Source of the DNA: Nocardioides alpinus
GTDB lineage: Bacteria; Actinomycetota; Actinomycetes; Propionibacteriales; Nocardioidaceae
Assembly (NCBI RefSeq): GCF_900112035.1
Contig: NZ_FOKC01000005.1
Span: 248,001 to 312,000, forward strand
DNA length: 64,000 nucleotides
Direction: 5' to 3'
Made by a program: the position numbers and the translations under genes
The notes under the pieces: generated by a model
What the model was told of the DNA's origin: nothing
Seen by the model: the letters and a program-made list of their open reading frames with translations, nothing else
The model's database searches: none
In this document: positions 59,253 through 64,000 of the stretch, piece by piece
Layout of the letters: each line of letters opens with the position of its first letter
Numbering within the stretch: position 1 is the first letter of the stretch

Positions 59253-60227
59253 GTGCCGCACACGCGCGCGCGTCGCGGTCTGCCCGACGTCTTCGGCTTC
59301 GAGGGCTCCGGCGACGAGGCCCGACACTGGCTCGACACGGTCTACGGCACCAACCTCCACCTGACCGGTCCGCTGGGTGGCGTCCGGCACCACCGCACCG
59401 ACCACGGTGTCGTGGCCTTCGACCACATCAGGATCGACGCGTCGTTCACGTTCGACTCCGACCCGATGCCGGTGCTCGTGGTGGTGGACGTGCTGGCCGG
59501 CACCGAGGAGTGGATCAGGGACGGTGTCGCCGACCGGGGCCACGACGGCGACTCCGTGATGGCCTCGGGCTGGGACATGCCCTTCTCCGGCAACGGCGAC
59601 TTCCCGGACCTGCGCACCACGTCGCTGAGTGCCCAGGCGTTGATGGCCGCGATCACCGACGTCGACCCCGACTACCCGTGGGAGCACATCACCTTCACGT
59701 CCTACGTCCCGCGCTCCCCGGCAGCCGGCGCACGCTGGCGCGCCACCGTGGACCAGGTCATCTCGATGCTTCCCGACGACGCCACGGCGGCCCAGCAGGA
59801 TGCAGCCGCGCTCCTCCTCGGTCACACGTTGCTGCACACCTTCCCCAACAACGTCGTCGTACGCGCGACGCTGCCGGGCACGGACCACGACGCCGCGGAC
59901 GACTCACCCTCCACCGTGCGTCGCGCCGCCCGCATCATCGAGGCGCACGCACTCGAGGAGCTCAGCCCCGGCGATCTCGCACGTGAGTGCGGAGTGACCC
60001 CCCGCGCCCTGCAGTACGCCTTCCGCAAGCACCTGGGCTGCACGCCCCAGGACTACCTCCGACGGGTCCGGCTCGACCTGGCGCGACGCTCGCTGCGCGA
60101 CGGGTCGCAGTCCGTGAGCGACGCTGCCGCCACCCACGGCTTCTTCAACCCGGGTCGCTTCGCCTCCGACTACCGGCAGGTCTTCGACGAGAATCCGGGC
60201 CAGACGCTCCAGCGTTCGAACAACTGA
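59253..60227 (+). CDS. AraC-family transcriptional regulator
   Basis: A 324-residue regulator. The C-terminal double helix-turn-helix (about 225-322) is clear: HALEELSPGDLARECGVTPRALQYAFRKHLGCTPQDYLRRVRLDLARR, then GFFNPGRFASDYRQVFDENPGQTL. The N-terminal ~200 residues resemble AraC ligand-binding or oligomerisation domains, without a clear ligand. GTG 59253 has a GGGAGG site at five bases; upstream extension is rejected. TAGCAT near 59204 is a candidate -10. Divergent from the ANTAR operon. Confidence 0.9.
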   Translation: MPHTRARRGLPDVFGFEGSGDEARHWLDTVYGTNLHLTGPLGGVRHHRTDHGVVAFDHIRIDASFTFDSDPMPVLVVVDVLAGTEEWIRDGVADRGHDGDSVMASGWDMPFSGNGDFPDLRTTSLSAQALMAAITDVDPDYPWEHITFTSYVPRSPAAGARWRATVDQVISMLPDDATAAQQDAAALLLGHTLLHTFPNNVVVRATLPGTDHDAADDSPSTVRRAARIIEAHALEELSPGDLARECGVTPRALQYAFRKHLGCTPQDYLRRVRLDLARRSLRDGSQSVSDAAATHGFFNPGRFASDYRQVFDENPGQTLQRSNN

Positions 60228-60319
60228 TCGTCCGCGGTTCGCTTTGCGGCTGTCGCACTGGACTAGACACCGCCATAGTCGTAGAACTTGCTGGAGACCA
60301 CGGTGAGCGCCCTGCCCGC

Positions 60320-61165
60320 ATGGAAGGAACCGATCCCGTGGTTCCCGTTTCGCTCGTTCTCGACTCCCCGCCCTCTGCCACGCCTCGTACGCCGGTCACC
60401 GACAGCCCTCGTGCACGTCGGACCCAAGGCATCGTGTCCGGTCTCCAGGAGACCCTGGCCGGCACGCCCGATCGGCATGCGCTGACCCACGACCTGATCG
60501 AGGCCAACCTCGGCGTCGCCCGGTCCATCGCCAGTCGCTACCGCAACCGCGGCATCGACCTCGACGACCTCGAGCAGGTCGCCCTGCTCGGCCTGACCAA
60601 GGCGGCCCAGCGCTTCGACGCCGACGCCGGCCACGACTTCATGTCCTATGCGGTGCCGACGGTACGCGGCGAGATCCGCCGCCACTTCCGCGACGCCGGG
60701 TGGATGATCCGTCCTCCGCGCCGGATCCAGGACCTCCAGGCGCGCATCTCCGCCGCCCAGGGGGAGCTCGAGTCCGCGCTGGGACGCTCACCGCGGTCCA
60801 GCGACCTGGCCGCCCACCTCGGGGAGAACCTCGACGACGTCGTGGAGGCGCTGGGAGCCGACGGCTGCTTCACGCCGACGTCGCTCGACCTCACGGTCGC
60901 CGACGGCTCCTCGACCCTCGGGGAGCTGATCGGTCGCGACGACGCCGACCTCGCCAGGACCGAGGCGCGCATCGTCCTCGAGCCGGTCGTCGCGCAGCTC
61001 TCGGAGCGTGACCGCCGCATCCTGCACCTCCGGTTCTTCGACGGGCGCACCCAGCAGGAGATCGCCGAGGCGGTGGGCCTCACGCAGGCCCAGGTGTCAC
61101 GAGTGATCGCCCGGATCCTCGCCGACCTGCGCGCCGACCTGCTCGGGACGTCGACGGCCGCCTGA
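60320..61165 (+). CDS. RNA polymerase sigma factor, SigB/SigF family
   Basis: A 281-residue alternative sigma factor (275 residues from the GTG at 60338, which has GGAAGGA and is an equal candidate start). Region 2: ANLGVARSIASRYRNRGIDLDDLEQVALLGLTKAAQRFDADAGHDFMSYAVPTVRGEIRRHFRD; region 3 includes RPPRRIQDLQ; region 4: LSERDRRILHLRFFDGRTQQEIAEAVGLTQAQVSRVIARIL. This is the actinobacterial general-stress type (SigB/SigF/SigG). No anti-sigma or anti-anti-sigma gene is adjacent, unlike many sigB loci. Confidence 0.94.
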   Translation: MEGTDPVVPVSLVLDSPPSATPRTPVTDSPRARRTQGIVSGLQETLAGTPDRHALTHDLIEANLGVARSIASRYRNRGIDLDDLEQVALLGLTKAAQRFDADAGHDFMSYAVPTVRGEIRRHFRDAGWMIRPPRRIQDLQARISAAQGELESALGRSPRSSDLAAHLGENLDDVVEALGADGCFTPTSLDLTVADGSSTLGELIGRDDADLARTEARIVLEPVVAQLSERDRRILHLRFFDGRTQQEIAEAVGLTQAQVSRVIARILADLRADLLGTSTAA

Positions 61166-61174
61166 GGCCACGCC

Positions 61175-62599
61175 TCAGGAGTCGAACCCCAGCCCGGCCG
61201 CGTCGAGCACCCGGAGGTAGGCGTTGCGCCTGCCCTCGCGGTGGTCGGCGCGGTCGAGCGACCAGCGCGTCAGGTTGATCCCGACCGACGCGAGCGGCTC
61301 GGGCGGGAACGGCAGCGGCCGCTCGCGCACCATCCGCAGCTCCGTGCGCTCGGTCGGCGCTCCCGCGAGCAGGTCAAGGAGCACCTCGCCGGCGAAGCGG
61401 GTGGCCGCGACACCCAGCCCGGTGAAGCCGGTTGCGTGGGCGACGCGGCCGCCGTGGGTCAGGCCGTAGAACGCGGTGAACTGGGTGCAGGTGTCGATCG
61501 CGCCGGCCCACCGGTGGGTGAACATGACGTCCTCGAGCTGGGGGAAGGTCGCGAGGAAGTGCGACGCCAGCCGCGCGTGGCTCTCCGGGCGGTCCTCGTG
61601 CCGGACGCTGACCCTGCCGCCGGCGGGGTAGACGGCGTCGTACCCGCCCCACAGGATGCGGTGGTCGGCGCTCAGCCGCGCGTAGTGGAACTGGTGGGCC
61701 AGGTCGCCGAGCCCCTGCCGCCCGGCCCAGCCGATCGACGCGAGCTGGTGCGGACTGAGCGGCTCGGTCATCAGGACGTAGTCGTAGACCGGGACCGTCA
61801 TCAGCCGGTTGCGCCGCAGCAGCGACGGGAACACGTTGGTGGCGAGGACGACGTGCTCGGAGGTGAGCGTCGCCCGGTCGGTGAGCACCTCGACCGCCCC
61901 GGACGCCCCGCCCGACCTGCTGCGCCGCAGGCCGGTGACGGCCGTGTGCTCGTGGATCTCCACGCCGAGGTCGGCGGCCACCCGGGCCAGCTCCCGCGCG
62001 AGGCGGGCAGGGTGCACCAGCGCGCAGCCGTCGGCGTCCTGCCGTCCGGCGAGGAAGAGCGGGCTGTCGACCTCGGCGCGCACCTGGGCGCGGTCGAGGG
62101 CGTCCGGCTCGTCGTGCAGCCACGCGACCTGGTGCTCCTCGACAGCGACCGACAGCATGCCGGTGCGCTCCCACTGGCAGTCCAGGCCGAGCTCACGGAC
62201 GTCGGCCTCGAACCCGTCGAGGTTCTCGGCGCCGAGCCGCGCCAGGACGTCGTACTCCTCGGGCCAGCGGCTGCGACCGTTGTCCTCGCCGTGGGTGAGC
62301 GAGGCGTCGACGAAGCCGCCGTTGCGGCCCGACGCCGCCCACCCGAGGGTGTGCGCCTCGAGCAGGACCACCCGGCGGCCCGGGTCGCGACGCTTGGCGT
62401 GCACCGCGGACCACAGGCCGAGGTAGCCGCCGCCGACGATCGTCAGGTCCGCCGTCGTGGACGCGGTCAGCTCGGGGTGGGGCGTCGTGGCGCCCAGGTC
62501 CTCGAGCCAGAAGACGGCCTGCGCGCTGCCCGCGAGGGACCGCTCGACCAGGCGCGGGTCGGGGGCGTGCCGCTCGTACGCCGTGCGGTGCGCGGCCAC
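61175..62599 (-). CDS. FAD-dependent oxidoreductase, DAO/PuuB-like
   Basis: A 474-residue DAO-type flavoprotein. The N-terminal part contains LTIVGGGYLGLWSAVHAKRR, the dinucleotide motif, then VVLLEAHTLGWAASGRNGGF; the C-terminal part has GLTHGGRVAHATGFTGLGVAATRFAG. The SGRNGGF motif and overall length fit gamma-glutamylputrescine oxidase-like enzymes. It starts 7 bases after the aminotransferase gene and likely acts in polyamine or amino acid oxidation. The GTG start is short of an obvious ribosome site. Convergent with the sigma factor gene. Confidence 0.9.
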   Translation of the reverse strand: MAAHRTAYERHAPDPRLVERSLAGSAQAVFWLEDLGATTPHPELTASTTADLTIVGGGYLGLWSAVHAKRRDPGRRVVLLEAHTLGWAASGRNGGFVDASLTHGEDNGRSRWPEEYDVLARLGAENLDGFEADVRELGLDCQWERTGMLSVAVEEHQVAWLHDEPDALDRAQVRAEVDSPLFLAGRQDADGCALVHPARLARELARVAADLGVEIHEHTAVTGLRRSRSGGASGAVEVLTDRATLTSEHVVLATNVFPSLLRRNRLMTVPVYDYVLMTEPLSPHQLASIGWAGRQGLGDLAHQFHYARLSADHRILWGGYDAVYPAGGRVSVRHEDRPESHARLASHFLATFPQLEDVMFTHRWAGAIDTCTQFTAFYGLTHGGRVAHATGFTGLGVAATRFAGEVLLDLLAGAPTERTELRMVRERPLPFPPEPLASVGINLTRWSLDRADHREGRRNAYLRVLDAAGLGFDS

Positions 62600-62606
62600 G
62601 TCCGGG

Positions 62607-63962
62607 TCAGCCCGCCGCGGCGGTGAGCGCAGCGTCGAGGATGGCCAGGCCCTCGCGGACCTCGTCGTCGGTGGTGGTGAGCGGCGGGACGACGTGGATG
62701 CGGTTGAAGTTGGCGAAGGGCAGCATCCCTCGCTCCTGGCAGCCCTTCACGATCGCGCCCATCTCGGGGCTGGATCCGCCGTAGGGCGCCAGCGGCTCGC
62801 GTGTCGACCGGTCGCTGACCAGCTCGAGCGCCCAGAACGCTCCGGTGCCGCGCACCTCGCCGATCCGCTCGTGCTTCTCCGCGAGCGCGCGCAGGCCGGG
62901 GCCGATCACGTCCTCGCCGAGACGCTCCGCGCGACCGACGACGTCCTCGTCCTCCATCGTGCGGATGGTGGCGACCGCCGCCGCGCACGCGAGCGGGTGG
63001 CCGGAGTAGGTGAGACCGCCGGGGTAGGTGCGGTGCGCGAAGGTCGCGTGGATCTCGTCGCTGATCGCCACGCCGCCGAGCGGGACGTACCCGGAGTTCA
63101 CGCCCTTGGCGAAGGTGATCAGGTCGGGCACGATGCCGCCGTGCTCGACGGCGAACCAGCGTCCGGCGCGGCCGAAGCCCGACATCACCTCGTCGGCGAC
63201 GAGCACGATGCCGTGGCGGTCGCAGATCTCCCGGACGCCGGCGAGGTAGCCCGGCGGCGGGATCATGATGCCTGCGGTGCCGGGGATCGCCTCGAGCACG
63301 ATCGCCGCGATCGTGCCGGGGCCCTCCAGCGAGACGACCTGGTCGAGGTGCTCGAGCGCGCGCTCGCACTCCTCGGCCTCCGTCCTCGCGTGGAAGGCGC
63401 TGCGGTAGAGGAACGGCCCGAAGAAGTGGACCGTCCCGGCGGAGCCGTGGTCGCTGGCCCAGCGGCGCGGGTCGCCGGTCATGTTCACCGCGAGGTGCGT
63501 GCCTCCGTGGTAGCTGCGGTAGGTCGTCAGCACCTTGTGGCGGCCGGTGTGCAGCCGCGCCATGCGTACGGCGTGCTCGTTGGCGTCGGCGCCACCGTTG
63601 GTGAAGAAGACGTGGTCGAGGTCGCCGGGGGTGTGGCTGGCGATCAGGCGGGCGGCCTCGGAGCGGGCGCCGTTGGCGACGGCCGGGGCGACGGTGCACA
63701 GGTGCGCCGCCTGCTCCTGGATCGCCGCCACGATGCGCGGGTGCTGGTGGCCGAGGTTGGTGAAGACCAGCTGCGAGCTGAAGTCGAGGTAGCGCCTGTC
63801 GTCGGCGTCCCAGACGTGGCTGCCCTCGGCGCGGGTGATCACCATGGGGGAGATCTCGGCCTGGGCGGACCAGGAGTGGAAGACGTGCGCCCGGTCGAGC
63901 TCGTAGGCCCGCGCGGCGTCGTACGTGCTGCTCAGGTCCGAACGTGTCGTGGTCTCAGTCAT
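62607..63962 (-). CDS. Class III aminotransferase (putrescine/GABA-type)
   Basis: A 451-residue PLP enzyme. Phosphate-binding FFTNGGADANEHAVRMAR, PLP-ring Asp in LVADEVMSGFGRAGRW, and the Schiff-base Lys in LITFAKGVNSGYVPLGGV are in order. The N-terminus HVFHSWSAQAEISPMVITRAEGSHVWD is seen in aminotransferases of polyamine, taurine and GABA catabolism. It is followed by a PuuB-like oxidase gene with a 7-base gap and overlapped by an upstream reading frame, so it lies inside an operon. Confidence 0.92.
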   Translation of the reverse strand: MTETTTRSDLSSTYDAARAYELDRAHVFHSWSAQAEISPMVITRAEGSHVWDADDRRYLDFSSQLVFTNLGHQHPRIVAAIQEQAAHLCTVAPAVANGARSEAARLIASHTPGDLDHVFFTNGGADANEHAVRMARLHTGRHKVLTTYRSYHGGTHLAVNMTGDPRRWASDHGSAGTVHFFGPFLYRSAFHARTEAEECERALEHLDQVVSLEGPGTIAAIVLEAIPGTAGIMIPPPGYLAGVREICDRHGIVLVADEVMSGFGRAGRWFAVEHGGIVPDLITFAKGVNSGYVPLGGVAISDEIHATFAHRTYPGGLTYSGHPLACAAAVATIRTMEDEDVVGRAERLGEDVIGPGLRALAEKHERIGEVRGTGAFWALELVSDRSTREPLAPYGGSSPEMGAIVKGCQERGMLPFANFNRIHVVPPLTTTDDEVREGLAILDAALTAAAG

Positions 63963-64000
63963 TGCGCGGGAATCCCAGCTCGAGTCCGCCCTCGGGGCGG
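63955..64000 (-). CDS. C-terminal end of an upstream gene in the same operon (cut by window edge)
   Basis: The frame read on the minus strand ends ...RPEGGLELGFPRND and stops at 63957-63955, overlapping the aminotransferase start by 8 bases. Its GC-rich third positions are better than in the other open frame, which would end as an ATGA overlap. Too short to name; in such clusters a Lrp-type regulator or glutamine-synthetase-like enzyme is common. Confidence 0.4.
   Translation of the reverse strand, partial: RPEGGLELGFPRND

Noticed and set aside
60288..60485. Alternative frame starting at a GTG near 60303 ahead of the SigB-type gene
   Set aside because: It is out of frame with region 2 of the sigma factor and ends within 65 codons with no domain; the sigma frame has proper motifs and two candidate starts.

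Overview
The window is high-GC DNA with strongly GC-rich third codon positions, many GTG starts, many 4-base ATGA/GTGA gene overlaps and F420-type oxidoreductases. Together these point to an actinobacterium. The gene content (tmk-holB after topA, ANTAR regulators, SigB-type sigma factor, PKD and Ig-like secreted enzymes, a dispersed TGGTTGAGCAGC-type intergenic repeat) fits Nocardioidaceae, most likely a Nocardioides-like chromosome; this is inference, no search was run. I see no transposase, phage gene, CRISPR array or integration site. The segment looks like ordinary chromosome with accessory catabolic islands, and no gene-free stretch exceeds 300 bases.

Layout. 1-5.9 kb: two-component system (kinase cut by the window edge), a secreted internally duplicated protein, an MMPL exporter, a two-domain methyltransferase and an unknown protein. 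6.2-9.5 kb: a secreted PQQ-type sugar dehydrogenase with a PKD domain and a Tat-exported sugar isomerase-like protein, behind a promoter with a Crp-like site. 9.6-16.6 kb: housekeeping genes topA, tmk, holB plus a TAP-like hydrolase. 16.8-17.5 kb: OsmC-type peroxidase and tRNA-Thr(CGU). 17.6-27 kb: secreted-enzyme island with two LacI regulators, an MFS transporter, a GH78-like alpha-L-rhamnosidase and a large exported amidase. 27.1-28.9 kb: an APC permease operonic with a minimal IclR-type DNA-binding protein.

29-36 kb: MerR regulator with divergent SnoaL-like gene, a GAF-ANTAR regulator, small secreted proteins (collagen-like, excalibur, excalibur-nuclease), and a lipoprotein translationally coupled to a WXG-like/propeller protein. 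36-46 kb: PPK2, a membrane channel-like protein, a second GAF-ANTAR, aldo/keto reductase, orphan response regulator, a kinase-phospholyase fusion, a PPOX/F420 protein, a third GAF-ANTAR, an ECF sigma factor divergent from OhrR, and a rhomboid protease. 46-57.5 kb: a BrkB membrane protein, SDR, flavodoxin-like reductase, HAD phosphatase, a fourth GAF-ANTAR, a LuxR protein with a degenerate receiver, F420-dependent LLM oxidoreductase, zinc alcohol dehydrogenase, a haem-oxygenase-like diiron protein joined to a CDGSH protein, and an FAD desaturase-like enzyme with SRPBCC partner.

58-61 kb: GAF-ANTAR plus stand-alone ANTAR, AraC regulator and a SigB-type sigma factor. 61-64 kb: start of a polyamine/GABA-type catabolic operon (aminotransferase and PuuB-like oxidase).

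Three themes recur. Six ANTAR RNA-binding antiterminator-type proteins occur in 29 kb, beside alternative sigma factors, suggesting a signal-integration/stress region. At least eight genes have a TANNNT -10 element ending exactly 6-7 bases before the start codon, which predicts leaderless mRNAs and also fixes several starts. Several secreted or regulatory proteins carry in-frame short tandem repeats (12-bp PALL units in a signal peptide, GGAGCC units in a Ser-Gly tail, Pro-Thr units in a linker) that could vary in length by slippage.
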